Source: Bacillota bacterium
GTDB taxonomy: Bacteria; Bacillota; Clostridia; Acetivibrionales; DSM-1351
Assembly: GCA_023431385.1 (NCBI GenBank)
Contig: JAEYWA010000027.1
Location: 1-28,487, forward strand
Reading direction: 5' to 3'
Length of the DNA stretch: 28,487 nt
Notes under the pieces: generated by a model
What the model was told of the DNA's origin: nothing
The model's input: the letters and a program-made list of their open reading frames with translations, nothing else
Database searches by the model: none
Translations under genes and position numbers: made by a program
Shown here: piece by piece, positions 13,693-22,707 of the stretch
Layout of the letters: each line of letters starts with the position of its first letter
Numbering within the stretch: the first letter of the stretch is position 1

Positions 13693-14325
13693 CTAAATAT
13701 TAATTAGTTTAAGTGCGCCTGATGATATAAATGCCTCGATGAAAGTAGCAAGCAAAATGAAAAAAGAGAAAAAAGCTGCAACAAAACTATACGGCAAAAA
13801 CCTTTGCTTAAACCTGCTATCCCCTGGTGTAGATTTTTTCAGCCAGCTTCTCAGGATGTTTCCGGATAACTTGATTCCATTAATACCAAGAGCTATAAGG
13901 CACGGAACTAATACTGCCTCCTTCGGAACAAAGCAAACAGCTGATATATAAATCCCCTTTGTCCCCAACACCCCCATAATAATTCCTGAACTAAAACCAG
14001 TACTGAAGCCCCTCATACCAATAATTACGTAGTACATTGGAAAACCAATAACAGTAAAACCTAGCAACCAGAATAGAACAATAAGTTTTATGTTATCAAT
14101 CAATGTTATTTTAAGCAAGTTAAACTTACTGAAATTATTGGTTTCCAGAAGCTTGGTAAAACCATTAAAAAAAGTAACTATTTCATCTTTTTGTTGATAG
14201 TCAAGGTCCTTAACAGAAGCAGCTCCAATGCATATACCTATAATGTAAAAGAAAAACAGACTTATGTATAAAATCCAATTTCCTTTAATATGCTCCTTGA
14301 TAATATTCCCTATTTTCTTGATCAT
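13693..14325 (-). CDS. spoIIM: Stage II sporulation protein M
   Basis: SpoIIM is a polytopic membrane component of the DMP complex (SpoIID-SpoIIM-SpoIIP) that drives septal peptidoglycan remodelling and engulfment in endospore formation. The protein has about five hydrophobic segments (near residues 19-40, 78-100, 105-130, 136-160 and 182-208) and the motif GFPMYYVIIGMRGFSTGFSSG typical of the family. VCFVPKEAVLVPCLIALGING follows. The frame extends to a TTG at 14350-14352, but GGAGG at 14334-14338 lies 8 bases before the ATG at 14323-14325, so that is the start (210 residues). Its presence is good evidence for a spore former. Confidence 0.95.
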   Translation of the reverse strand: MIKKIGNIIKEHIKGNWILYISLFFFYIIGICIGAASVKDLDYQQKDEIVTFFNGFTKLLETNNFSKFNLLKITLIDNIKLIVLFWLLGFTVIGFPMYYVIIGMRGFSTGFSSGIIMGVLGTKGIYISAVCFVPKEAVLVPCLIALGINGIKLSGNILRSWLKKSTPGDSRFKQRFLPYSFVAAFFSFFILLATFIEAFISSGALKLINI

Positions 14326-14435
14326 CCTGTGTTCCTCCGGCAATTTTATCAAATCAATGTAAAAGTTAAAAATCCTCTGACAGTAAAAATATATGCCGGA
14401 TAAACATAAGATATTACAATAAAAGTGTTGTTAAT

Positions 14436-14984
14436 TTAGATGTCTTTTTCTCTTATTTTTCTTTCTGCGAGAAGAACACCGATAATTGTTTTTGCATCTG
14501 TTATTTTATGTTCAAGTATCATATCTACCAGTTGTGAAACATGGATTTTCTCAACATCCAGAAATTCATCTTCATCTGTACAGGCTTCACCCTGCGTCAG
14601 TCCTGTAGCAGTATACATATGGATAACTTCATTGCAGAAGCCTGGTGTAGTATGAATACTGATTAAATGATCTATACTTTCTGCCCTGAGACCTGTTTCC
14701 TCCATCAATTCTCTTTCGGCGCAAACCCTTGGATCTTCTCCAACAGAGTCCAGTTTACCAGCCGGAAGTTCAAGCGTTGTCAAATCAAGGGGTTTTCTGA
14801 ACTGTTTTACCATGTAAAGTTCACCATGCTCGTTAATTGGAATTACTACGGAGGCTCCTGGATGCAAAACTATATCCCTTGTAGCTTCCTTACCATTTGG
14901 AAGACTAACTGTAAGATTCTGAACCTTTATTATGTTTCCTTTATATATCTCATCAGTTTTTAGTGTCTTTTCAAAATAATTCAT
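14436..14984 (-). CDS. nudF: Nudix hydrolase, ADP-ribose pyrophosphatase type
   Basis: This cytosolic hydrolase cleaves ADP-ribose and related nucleoside diphosphate sugars to AMP and ribose 5-phosphate. The Nudix box begins at G76 (LELPAGKLDSVGEDP) and continues AERELMEETGL, with metal-binding E92, E95 and E96. The segment between G76 and the first glutamate is one residue longer than the textbook G-x5-E. RDIVLHPGASVVIPI and the YMVKQFRKP strand are typical of the ADPRase subgroup, as is the 182-residue length. GGAGG lies 7 bases before the ATG. It precedes spoIIM, as in Bacillus. The symbol is by resemblance. Confidence 0.9.
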   Translation of the reverse strand: MNYFEKTLKTDEIYKGNIIKVQNLTVSLPNGKEATRDIVLHPGASVVIPINEHGELYMVKQFRKPLDLTTLELPAGKLDSVGEDPRVCAERELMEETGLRAESIDHLISIHTTPGFCNEVIHMYTATGLTQGEACTDEDEFLDVEKIHVSQLVDMILEHKITDAKTIIGVLLAERKIREKDI

Positions 14985-15033
14985 TACCGTACCTCCATAT
15001 TAAAATATTTTATCTGTTTGTTGAAAAACTATT

Positions 15034-15483
15034 CTACTTACCTCTGGCTGCAGCCTTCTTTATTTCATCAGTAGCCAGTTTATCACATCGATTGTTCATT
15101 TCATTATCTGAATGTCCTTTAACCTTTATCCAATTTATTTTATGATAATCAGACAAGCGGACCAGTTCCTGCCATATATCTACGTTCTTTACTTCCTCAT
15201 TTTTATTTCGTTTCCATCCTGATCTTATCCATTTATCAATCCAGCCTTGTGTAAAGGCATTTATTAAATAGGCACTATCACTGTACAAATTGACAATACA
15301 GGGTTCCTTTAATCTTTTTAAGGCCTCAACTGCTGCTGTCAACTCCATTTTATTGTTTGTTGTTGCCTCTTCATATCCCGACATCTCAATTTTATGTTCA
15401 CCATATATTAGGACTGCTCCCCAGCCCCCCGCTCCGGGATTGCCTGAACATGCTCCGTCAGTATATATCTCAACCCTTTTCAT
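15034..15483 (-). CDS. rnhA: Ribonuclease HI
   Basis: This enzyme degrades the RNA strand of RNA-DNA hybrids such as R-loops and primers. The protein has 149 residues, a typical length. The catalytic DEDD set is complete: D9 (YTDGACSGNPG), E47 (NNKMEL), D69 (YSDSAYLI) and D134 (NNRCDKLA), with the flexible-loop H124 in KGHSDNEMN. The basic handle region WIRSGWKRNKNEEVKN (~86-100), used for hybrid binding, is present. The start is an ATG with a modest GGATGG ribosome binding site. The upstream spacer 15484-15812 holds an AT-rich region and the hairpin described next, with nothing else I can support. Confidence 0.96.
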   Translation of the reverse strand: MKRVEIYTDGACSGNPGAGGWGAVLIYGEHKIEMSGYEEATTNNKMELTAAVEALKRLKEPCIVNLYSDSAYLINAFTQGWIDKWIRSGWKRNKNEEVKNVDIWQELVRLSDYHKINWIKVKGHSDNEMNNRCDKLATDEIKKAAARGK

Positions 15484-15693
15484 AAGTAAATACCATCCAG
15501 CCTTTCATAGCATAAATAATTCAAGTAGACTTTGCATGAATCGTATAAAACACTTCTATTATAACTTATAACTCGAGGATTAAATAGAAAAATATTCGTG
15601 TATTAGTTAAATTTTCTTATCATTGTTCACATTTCCCAAACATTAATGACAAAGATAAATTATCTAATTGTATCAAAAGACAATAAAATAACA

Positions 15694-15718
15694 GGCACAA
15701 GTATCAAAAACCTGTGCC
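15694..15718 (-). terminator. Terminator after the lactate permease gene
   Basis: GGCACAAG (15694-15701) pairs with CCTGTGCC (15711-15718) with one G-U pair. On the minus strand it is followed by TGTTATTTT. It lies about 95 bases downstream of the permease stop. Confidence 0.65.
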
Positions 15719-15812
15719 CTGAAATAATTATTGTATTTAATTTGATTAATTTACTCAAGTGATTTTTCCATCAAACATTTCATTTAGTGCTTACTTGATA
15801 GTTTAAAATAAG

Positions 15813-17408
15813 CTACACATTAATCCCTATTTTAAGAAGAAGTAATGAATATACCGATGTAACGAAAGTTAGGAGAAGGGCAAATACAAAAGCGATTCTA
15901 ATAACCTTATTTTCTTCTCCCAGCTTATCTATTGATGCTGCTGCATTCTGAAGCTTGGCAGGAGATATAACACTTGCAAGACCACCGCCGAAGGCCAACG
16001 CTGCTGTAGCAATAATTAGTCCATTTAAACCAAGATCAAGGTTCTTTGCAGTCTCCATGGTATAATTTGCGAACATAGCGATGGTAGACGCTTCACTTCC
16101 TGTAATAAAGCCGCCAAATAGTCCGATAAATCCGGTTATAAATCCATATGCGCCACTGAAAGCGTTTGCCGATACATCTGCAAGAACCTTTATCATACTT
16201 TCAGCCTGATATTTCATTGTTTCCATACTCCAATTTGAATAGTTCATAATTTCGCCTATGGAGAAAAATATAGCTGCCGAGAAAACAGGTCTTGGAGCTC
16301 TCTTCCACCAAACCTTGAAGCTTTCCTTTACCTGAACAGCTTTAGGTCTTATTATCAGCATTGATAAAACTACTGCAACTGCAATCCACGTATAGGCATT
16401 CCATAAAGCTCTTGTTGCAATACCCTTTCCATCTACGGCAACACCATTTATAGGAAGTTTTAAATTATACAGGAAATCGTAGGCCGGTTTTGGAAGATTT
16501 AATACAAGTATCAAACCTATTAAAATAATCCATGGACTTAAGGCTTTCCAAAGAGGATATTCCTTTTCATAAGCCTTCTCTTCTTCAGAAAGATTACTTC
16601 TGTCAATTACATTATTACCCGAGACTTTGAGATATAATGCCATTACTATAATAACAGCAAGACCGCAAAGTACACCTGTCAATGTTACAAGATTATCAAC
16701 CCTGTTTGTGAAGTATGATACTACACCTATAATACCGCCAGTAACAATACATGGTATAAATCCTTTCTTAATACCATCCCACTTATCAACAATATAGAGC
16801 ATACAGAAGCCGATCAATGTAGAAACGATTGGCAGAAACATATAGAAAACGCTGCCGGCCTGGGAAGGTGTAATTTCATTTCCAGGACCTAAGAATCTAT
16901 TTGCAAAATCAACAAAGGCGACAATTGGTGCTCCCAGCAAAGCATATGTACATAAAGCATCATACCCTATTGAAGGAAGCGCGATGGCAACATAGGTTGA
17001 ATACCCCATAGCTAAAAGTATGGGTGGTAAAAGGGAAACAGGTGTTGCCCCAACAGCAACCATCAAAGTTCCAAAGCCTATGTTTATCATCATTATCTGA
17101 ACTGCTTTATTATGACTGGATATGGTTTTGATAAAAATGATTATCCTTTTCAAGGCCCCCGTCTTCTCCATATAGGCCATCATGAAGAGCGATGTCAATA
17201 CTATCAATGATACCGGAAAAGATCTGATAATTCCAGAAACTGTTGATCTTAGAATTACCTCCAACGATGTATTAAAGAATAGAAACGCAACAGCCGAAAC
17301 ACAAAGCCAACCAACAATACCGCTGATATCTGCTGACTTTTTGAAAATTACAAGCATACAGACTATTACTAAAATCGGTAATAGTGTTAATAAAAATGAC
17401 CCTACCAT
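15813..17408 (-). CDS. L-lactate permease family transporter
   Basis: This is a polytopic inner-membrane protein of 531 residues with roughly 12-14 hydrophobic helices. It belongs to the lactate permease (LctP/LldP) family, which moves lactate or glycolate with protons. Recognisable stretches include VGATPVSLLPPILLAMGYS, then IGYDALCTYALLGAPIVAFVDF, and near the C-terminus GFITGSEASTIAMFANYT and GGGLASVISPAKLQNAAA, the family's conserved pore-lining motifs. GGAGG lies 9 bases before the ATG. No lactate dehydrogenase or lldR-like regulator is adjacent, so substrate and direction (uptake or export of fermentation product) are open. Confidence 0.88.
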   Translation of the reverse strand: MVGSFLLTLLPILVIVCMLVIFKKSADISGIVGWLCVSAVAFLFFNTSLEVILRSTVSGIIRSFPVSLIVLTSLFMMAYMEKTGALKRIIIFIKTISSHNKAVQIMMINIGFGTLMVAVGATPVSLLPPILLAMGYSTYVAIALPSIGYDALCTYALLGAPIVAFVDFANRFLGPGNEITPSQAGSVFYMFLPIVSTLIGFCMLYIVDKWDGIKKGFIPCIVTGGIIGVVSYFTNRVDNLVTLTGVLCGLAVIIVMALYLKVSGNNVIDRSNLSEEEKAYEKEYPLWKALSPWIILIGLILVLNLPKPAYDFLYNLKLPINGVAVDGKGIATRALWNAYTWIAVAVVLSMLIIRPKAVQVKESFKVWWKRAPRPVFSAAIFFSIGEIMNYSNWSMETMKYQAESMIKVLADVSANAFSGAYGFITGFIGLFGGFITGSEASTIAMFANYTMETAKNLDLGLNGLIIATAALAFGGGLASVISPAKLQNAAASIDKLGEENKVIRIAFVFALLLTFVTSVYSLLLLKIGINV

Positions 17409-17561
17409 TCTAACCGTCCTCCAATAAATATTAAATTAGTAAAACACCATTCTACCTAAATAAATAACCAGCATCCTCAACTACTCTAAAAAAGCATTGG
17501 ACAGATACTTAAGTCATACCTTAGCTTCAGGAAATATTTTATTACATAATATAAAAAAAAT

Positions 17562-17588
17562 AAAGTGCAATTTAGAAAATTACACTTT
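17562..17588. terminator. Terminator after the exported lysozyme-fold gene
   Basis: AAAGTG-C-AATT pairs with AATT-A-CACTTT around a 5-base loop. On the minus strand it is followed by ATTTTTTTT, about 80 bases past the gene's stop. On the plus strand the T-tract is poor. Confidence 0.75.
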
Positions 17589-17667
17589 ATTTAGTCTTGA
17601 TTTATAAATAATTTATAGAAATCTGATAGTAAATAATAAAACAATTAACAATTGCAAATAGCTTCGG

Positions 17668-18648
17668 TTAGTTTAATGCATCTTCCTGCAACCTGTAGTA
17701 ATCCATAAACAGCTCATAATATCTGTAGGTTTCCAAAGCATATGTTTCCTTGGTCTTTATAGGACCAATATTAACAGATATTTTTGAAAGATTGTAGTTT
17801 TCAAGAATCTTCTTAAGCTGTTTTTCACTTAGTGTATTCAGATCAATATCCGAATCACCTGTTAATCTTATAGCTCTGGCTCTAAGCTGTACAGCACAAA
17901 AATAAACCGCATGTTTCGGGTTTTGCAGCATAGTTTTAATTTGATCGTCAGATTCGCTCATTATGAGTGATTTTTCACCGTGAACAATTTGTTCATTAAA
18001 TCTTACATTCTCTATCCCAATCTGACAAATACCAATTGACTTTCCTCCAATAATAGGAAGTCCGTCAAGTAAATCCTCCTGCCCGAGAAACATCATTTCA
18101 CGGAATAGTACAGCAGATAATAAAGCCTTGGGTACCTTTTGAGCAGCTGATATTCTATCAATCGAATTATTTAATTCATCTAATGCATTCATAGTGTAAG
18201 CATATGAGAATACATAGTATAAACCTAGTCTCTTATCCCTGTATGAGTCCTGATTTATTTGTGTTTCAAGCTTATCAAGTATTGAATTGTATTGAGACAA
18301 ATTCTTTACAATATAAGCCATTGATGTGTTTTCTACATATTTATTTTTATTAATTAACAAATATTCCGTCGTATTATTATAATTATATGCTATCCCCTGT
18401 CCGATACTTCCGCTTTGACCTAACCGACTGCTGTAATCTAACATATCGGAATTGTTGTAATACTTATCACCTGAAAAATCATTCTGTCCATACATATACT
18501 TCATTTCGCTTACTTTTAGTATTTGGACTTGCTTATTTATGTACCCTGTTATATCACAAACACTATTTGCATAGTAAAACATTGTACTGCACATTAATAA
18601 CGCAATTAAAGAAAAAGTCGCTTTTTTCTTTAATTTAAGAATATTCAT
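17668..18648 (-). CDS. Exported protein with lytic-transglycosylase-like (lysozyme-fold) core
   Basis: The 326-residue protein has a basic N-terminus and one hydrophobic segment (residues ~11-29), so it is a membrane-anchored or secreted protein. I do not recognise a named family. Residues ~165-220 read VPKALLSAVLFREMMFLG and then GGKSIGICQIGIENVRF. This is the GH23/lysozyme-fold arrangement, with a helix carrying a catalytic glutamate (E184) followed by an S-x-G-x-x-Q-I strand (204-210). The C-terminus contains NPKHAVYFCAVQLRARA and a long Tyr-rich helix. Residues 40-160 have no homology I know. GGAGGA precedes the ATG and a strong promoter lies at 18761-18789. Cell-wall remodelling is inferred, not shown. 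Confidence 0.6.
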   Translation of the reverse strand: MNILKLKKKATFSLIALLMCSTMFYYANSVCDITGYINKQVQILKVSEMKYMYGQNDFSGDKYYNNSDMLDYSSRLGQSGSIGQGIAYNYNNTTEYLLINKNKYVENTSMAYIVKNLSQYNSILDKLETQINQDSYRDKRLGLYYVFSYAYTMNALDELNNSIDRISAAQKVPKALLSAVLFREMMFLGQEDLLDGLPIIGGKSIGICQIGIENVRFNEQIVHGEKSLIMSESDDQIKTMLQNPKHAVYFCAVQLRARAIRLTGDSDIDLNTLSEKQLKKILENYNLSKISVNIGPIKTKETYALETYRYYELFMDYYRLQEDALN

Positions 18649-18760
18649 ATTATGTCCTCCGAATGGCCGGAAACATTTAGTTATGCTTCTTTGGCCAAGC
18701 TGTGTTTATAGTCCGAAATTGTAATATTACTACAATAACATCTTTTCTACATCCTTTTAA

Positions 18761-18789
18761 GTTATACAAATTTTCAAAAAAAATGTCAA
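18761..18789 (-). promoter_or_regulatory. Strong sigma-A-type promoter for the lysozyme-fold gene
   Basis: On the minus strand a perfect TTGACA (18784-18789), a 17-base spacer and TATAAC (18761-18766) form one of the best promoters in the window, leaving a ~110-base leader. The remaining bases to the hairpin at 18941 show no gene. Confidence 0.75.
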
Positions 18790-18940
18790 TTATTCAATTA
18801 GTTCAAAAATCCCTAAATAATATTAACTACTCTAAATTATACGGATATGCTTCCTGTTTTGTATGAAATGGTATGATTTCCTTTCACCATGTCAACATTT
18901 CTTAACTCCAGCATTTTCAAGGGTTTGAAAGGCATAAACA

Positions 18941-18980
18941 TAACCAAAAAGCAATGAGAAATCTCATTGCTTTTTGGTTA
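18941..18980. terminator. Bidirectional terminator with a 19-bp perfect stem
   Basis: TAACCAAAAAGCAATGAGA (18941-18959) is perfectly complementary to 18962-18980, leaving a 2-base centre. The A-rich and T-rich arm ends make it work in both directions. It closes the peptidase/EamA/RNase transcription unit. Confidence 0.9.
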
Positions 18981-19029
18981 AAATTGATAAAAATTAATTT
19001 TACAAATATATAAATTTTTAGAAAATAAT

Positions 19030-20661
19030 TTATTTAAGCGCCTCTACAATAGATTTTTCCACAAGTTTTAGTTTAGCAGTTACTTCATCAATTTCAACAT
19101 CAGATTTTTCCTGCTTAAGATCTCCTTTCAAAATCTCAGCCAACTCTTCAAATTCTTCTCTCAGAGTCTCAAGCATTTCAACAACAGCCAGTCTCCTGAA
19201 TCTCCTTTGAGCATCAAAGTTTGAAGCATTTTCATATATGCTGTCAGCTGTTACAACATAGGAATCACCTCTTGCCGGAATAATAGATTGCAGGCCGAAT
19301 TCGTCGTTTAGTGTTTGTGCAAACTCATTCATTACCTCTTGTTCTCCATGAACAATAAATACCTTTTTAGGTTTCTTTGCAATACTACCTATCCATGACA
19401 AAAGTCCGGCCTTATCAGCATGACCTGAAAACCCATCTATTGCTTCTATTCTGGCATTAACCGTTATCTCCTCACCAAAAAGCTTAACTTTGGTTGCTCC
19501 ATCCAGTATTCTCCTTCCAAGAGTCCCCTCAGCCTGATAACCTACAAAAAGTATTGTTGATTCCTTTCTCCACAGGTTATGCTTCAGATGATGCTTTATT
19601 CTGCCGGCATCACACATTCCGCTGGCTGAAATTATTATAGTACTCTCTGTTTTTTCATTCAGCTTTTTGGACTCTTCCGGGGATTGAGTAAATTTCAAGG
19701 TTGGGAAATCAAGAGGGTTGTCACCGTTTGCAATGTATTCCTTAGCTTCTTCATCAAAGCAATCCAGATTCTCCCTGAAGATTTGAGTGGCTGAGGTTGC
19801 CAAGGGGCTATCCACATACACTGGAACATTCAATATTTTGTTAACCACATCACCGAAAACATCCATGTATTTATTCAGATCATAAATTATTTCCTGGGTT
19901 CTGCCCACAGCGAAGGACGGAATTACAACATTACCACCTTTTGCTATAGTATCTGAAATAATATTTATAAACCTTTCAAGCTTATCCTTTTCCTTTTTTA
20001 AGATATGCTGCCTATTGCCGTAAGTAGACTCTACAATAAGATAGTCGGCATCGGATATCACAGTTGGGTCTCTTAAAATAGGTACTCCCTTATTTCCAAG
20101 GTCACCGCTGAATACGATTTTTGTATCCTTTCCGTTTTCTCGGACCCATACCTCAACAATGGCGGAGCCCAAAATGTGTCCTGCATCATTGAACCTTACA
20201 CGTATATTATCCGTAATGTTGACTGCCTCGCCGTAAGCTACTCCCTGAAATAATTCTAAGCAGTCTGTAGCTTCCTTTACAGTATATAGAGGTTTAACAG
20301 GTGATTTCCCTGCTCTCTGCCTTTTTCTGTTTAGCCATTCATTTTCAGTTTCCTGAATATGACCGCTGTCCGGAAGCATTATTCCGCAAAGCTGAACTGT
20401 CGGTCTGGTTGCATAAATAGTCCCTTTAAAACCGTCCATATATAGCTTTGGAATTCTTCCGCTATGATCGATATGAGCATGGGTTAAGAGCATAAAATCC
20501 AGTTCTCCGGGATTAAAGGAAAAAGGCTCGGCGTTTAATATGACCTCATTTGCCCGTCCCTGAAACATACCGCAATCCACAAGAAATTTTTTATCCTTTG
20601 TCTCTACTAGATAACAAGAGCCAGTAACGGTTTTCGCAGCTCCAAGAAAGGTAATATTCAT
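19030..20661 (-). CDS. Beta-CASP metallo-beta-lactamase-fold ribonuclease
   Basis: Cytosolic zinc-dependent hydrolase of the CPSF73/YsH1-like beta-CASP group, acting on RNA. The N-terminus MNITFLGAAKTVTGSCYLVE leads to the zinc motif HAHIDH at residues 61-66. Later come IVESTYGNR, the beta-CASP motifs (VIPSFAVGRTQEIIYDL, VYVDSPLATSATQIF, ISASGMCDAGRIKHHL) and the C-terminal FSGHADKAGLLSWI with VFIVHGEQEVM. An acidic, coiled-coil-like tail (RREFEELAEILKGD-type, last ~60 residues) extends the usual fold. ATG at 20659-20661 begins at the first strand with GGGGTG 5 bases upstream; an in-frame ATG at 20679 is the alternative. It is the last gene of the M42/EamA unit. Target RNA unknown. Confidence 0.9.
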   Translation of the reverse strand: MNITFLGAAKTVTGSCYLVETKDKKFLVDCGMFQGRANEVILNAEPFSFNPGELDFMLLTHAHIDHSGRIPKLYMDGFKGTIYATRPTVQLCGIMLPDSGHIQETENEWLNRKRQRAGKSPVKPLYTVKEATDCLELFQGVAYGEAVNITDNIRVRFNDAGHILGSAIVEVWVRENGKDTKIVFSGDLGNKGVPILRDPTVISDADYLIVESTYGNRQHILKKEKDKLERFINIISDTIAKGGNVVIPSFAVGRTQEIIYDLNKYMDVFGDVVNKILNVPVYVDSPLATSATQIFRENLDCFDEEAKEYIANGDNPLDFPTLKFTQSPEESKKLNEKTESTIIISASGMCDAGRIKHHLKHNLWRKESTILFVGYQAEGTLGRRILDGATKVKLFGEEITVNARIEAIDGFSGHADKAGLLSWIGSIAKKPKKVFIVHGEQEVMNEFAQTLNDEFGLQSIIPARGDSYVVTADSIYENASNFDAQRRFRRLAVVEMLETLREEFEELAEILKGDLKQEKSDVEIDEVTAKLKLVEKSIVEALK

Positions 20662-20744
20662 AACAGCACCCCATTTCATTAATGATTTTGACCCTCATAT
20701 ATAAAAGAGTACTTACTTTTGAGAATAATTCATATATATTTATT

Positions 20745-21647
20745 CTATGAAATCTCTACAAAATCCTGCTTATTTGTACTTAATCCTTTTTTCTTCGACA
20801 GGTAATAAGTGTAAACGCACCTAAATGTTACAGCCGTTAATACTATACCTCCTCCTACAAGGGAATATATCCCTGGAATTTCATATACCACCAGTGCCAC
20901 CCATATTGGATTTAAAACTGGTTCAATGATTGGAATTAGCACGGCCTCCAGAGCCGATACGTTTTTAATTGCAAAAGAGAATAATATATATGAAAATCCA
21001 AGCTGAAAGATACCAAGCAAAATAATTCCGGTTATACTTTTTGAATCAGGCACAGTATTGAACATAAAAGGTATTGCAATAATAGCAGTCATTACGTTTC
21101 CCCAAAATATTCTGTCCAAAGGGGAATCATCCTTTTGAAATCTCAATAATAAAGCTACCAGGGCAAAGAATACTCCACTGATAATGGCGAGTATATTTCC
21201 AAGCATACTTCCGGGTGATAGTTCATCAATAAAAAAGAGTATCATACCCCCTAGGACTGCCAATATCGTAATGACGTCATACCATCTTACCTTCTCTTTT
21301 AAGAATATAGCTCCAAAAATCGCAACATAAATAGGTGCAGTGTATTGGAGAATTATGGCATTTGCAGCCGTTGTAAGTTTGTTTGCATAAACAAAAGTTA
21401 TAACCGTCGCAGCATATACAAATGAAGCAGCAAACTTTGCAATTGTAAACCTAAAATCAGGCTTCTTAATAATAAACAATATTAAGGCAGCAGCTATAAG
21501 GCTCCTGGAACCTGCTATAGCAATAGGGTTCCATTCTACCAGTTTAATCAACAGTCCTCCCAGACTCCATAAAACCGCCGTTAAAACAAGAAAAAACAAC
21601 GCCAAATTTCTCTTTGGCGTCATATCAGATAAGTTTATTTTAGACAT
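20745..21647 (-). CDS. EamA/DMT-family membrane transporter
   Basis: An inner-membrane protein of ~300 residues with ten hydrophobic helices in two EamA repeats, a family of metabolite and amino-acid exporters. The first repeat opens NLALFFLVLTAVLWSLGGLLIKLV and contains IAGSRSLIAAALIL. The repeat junction carries LQYTAPIYVAIFGAIFLKEKVRW, and the second repeat ends LIPIIEPVLNPIWVALVVYE. The frame is open back to 21920, but that part reads across the preceding M42 gene. The ATG at 21645-21647, 13 bases after the M42 stop, is the sensible start. In the peptidase operon it could export an amino acid excess, which is inference. Confidence 0.88.
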   Translation of the reverse strand: MSKINLSDMTPKRNLALFFLVLTAVLWSLGGLLIKLVEWNPIAIAGSRSLIAAALILFIIKKPDFRFTIAKFAASFVYAATVITFVYANKLTTAANAIILQYTAPIYVAIFGAIFLKEKVRWYDVITILAVLGGMILFFIDELSPGSMLGNILAIISGVFFALVALLLRFQKDDSPLDRIFWGNVMTAIIAIPFMFNTVPDSKSITGIILLGIFQLGFSYILFSFAIKNVSALEAVLIPIIEPVLNPIWVALVVYEIPGIYSLVGGGIVLTAVTFRCVYTYYLSKKKGLSTNKQDFVEIS

Positions 21648-21660
21648 TATTCCACGAATC

Positions 21661-22650
21661 CTAGCCTTTGTAATTTTTAATAAATAAAGCCGTAAGCCTA
21701 ACACAATTCTCCAAATCCTCGAGACATACCATTTCAGAAGGAGAATGTACACTTCTGCAGGGTATTGATATCCCCCCACATGGAACTCCCACTCCCGTAG
21801 TCTGTATTGCTCCGGGATCACTGCCGCCTCTGTCAAGAAGTTCAAGAGTATAGGGAATGGAATTTTCTGCGGCCAGTTCCTCAAGTGACCTTCGTATTGA
21901 GGGGTTTGCAATATATGCACTGTCCTTAACTTTAATTGCGGGCCCTCCCCCGAGTTTTACCTCTCTATTATTGCTTTCCGGGGTATCACCTGTAAGTGTA
22001 ACATCTATAGCAACGGCGCAGTCAGGCATTATGCCGAATGCAGCGGTTTTTGCGCCCCTCAGACCAAGCTCCTCCTGCGTTGTAAAAACGAAGTAAATTT
22101 CATTATCTGTTTTGGGAAGAGTTTTAATCAGTTGGATTAACACTGCGCAACCGCTTCTGTCATCCATTGCCTTTGATATAGCGTAGTTTCCCTGTATAAC
22201 AAAGTCGCCTACAAAGCTGGCAGTATCTCCTACCCTAACAAGCTTTTCAGCTTCTTCTCTGTTTTTACAGCCTATATCGATGTACATTTTTCCCAGCTTC
22301 AGACCTTTCATATCCTCAAGCTTTTCTTCTGCATTCACTGTACCTATTGTTCCGTTCCAGAATTTTACACGCTGTCCAAGGGAAGTAAAGGGTGAAACTC
22401 CTCCCAGATTGGAAAATCTTATAAAGCCCTTTTCATCGATAAAGGTAGCTATAACACCTATCTCATCCATATGAGCTGCAAGCATTATCTTCTTCTTTTT
22501 TCCTTTTTTTATAGCTATCAGGTTTCCCATTGCATCTACTCGTATCTCATCAACATGTTTCTTTATTTCATTTGTTATAACTTCTCTTATCTCATCTTCG
22601 TTTCCGGAAACCCCAAATACCTGAGTCACCAATTTCAATGTTTCCTGCAT
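21661..22650 (-). CDS. M42-family aminopeptidase, paralogue 1 of 3
   Basis: Cytosolic dinuclear-metal aminopeptidase of the M42 group (FrvX/YsdC/endoglucanase M type), whose members form 12-subunit tetrahedral TET particles and trim short peptides. From the preferred ATG (22650, GGAGG 5 bases upstream), metal-binding H60 and D62 lie in LAAHMDEIGV. Then follow KAMDDRSGCAVL, the catalytic Glu pair in TTQEELGLRG, DVTLTGDTP, GGSDPGAIQTTGVGVP and the last ligand in VHSPSEMV. All expected ligands are visible. It lies 57 bases after paralogue 2. Substrate preference cannot be read. Old annotations of this family as endoglucanase M are misleading. Confidence 0.92.
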   Translation of the reverse strand: MQETLKLVTQVFGVSGNEDEIREVITNEIKKHVDEIRVDAMGNLIAIKKGKKKKIMLAAHMDEIGVIATFIDEKGFIRFSNLGGVSPFTSLGQRVKFWNGTIGTVNAEEKLEDMKGLKLGKMYIDIGCKNREEAEKLVRVGDTASFVGDFVIQGNYAISKAMDDRSGCAVLIQLIKTLPKTDNEIYFVFTTQEELGLRGAKTAAFGIMPDCAVAIDVTLTGDTPESNNREVKLGGGPAIKVKDSAYIANPSIRRSLEELAAENSIPYTLELLDRGGSDPGAIQTTGVGVPCGGISIPCRSVHSPSEMVCLEDLENCVRLTALFIKNYKG

Positions 22651-22707
22651 ATTAACCTCCATGAGCTGACATAGCAGCCACAAAATGTAATGAAATTTTA
22701 TAAGACA

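Noticed and set aside
21648..21920. N-terminal extension of the EamA transporter back to 21920
   Set aside because: The extension reads through the coding sequence of M42 paralogue 1 and has no family similarity; the ATG at 21647 starts just before the first helix.
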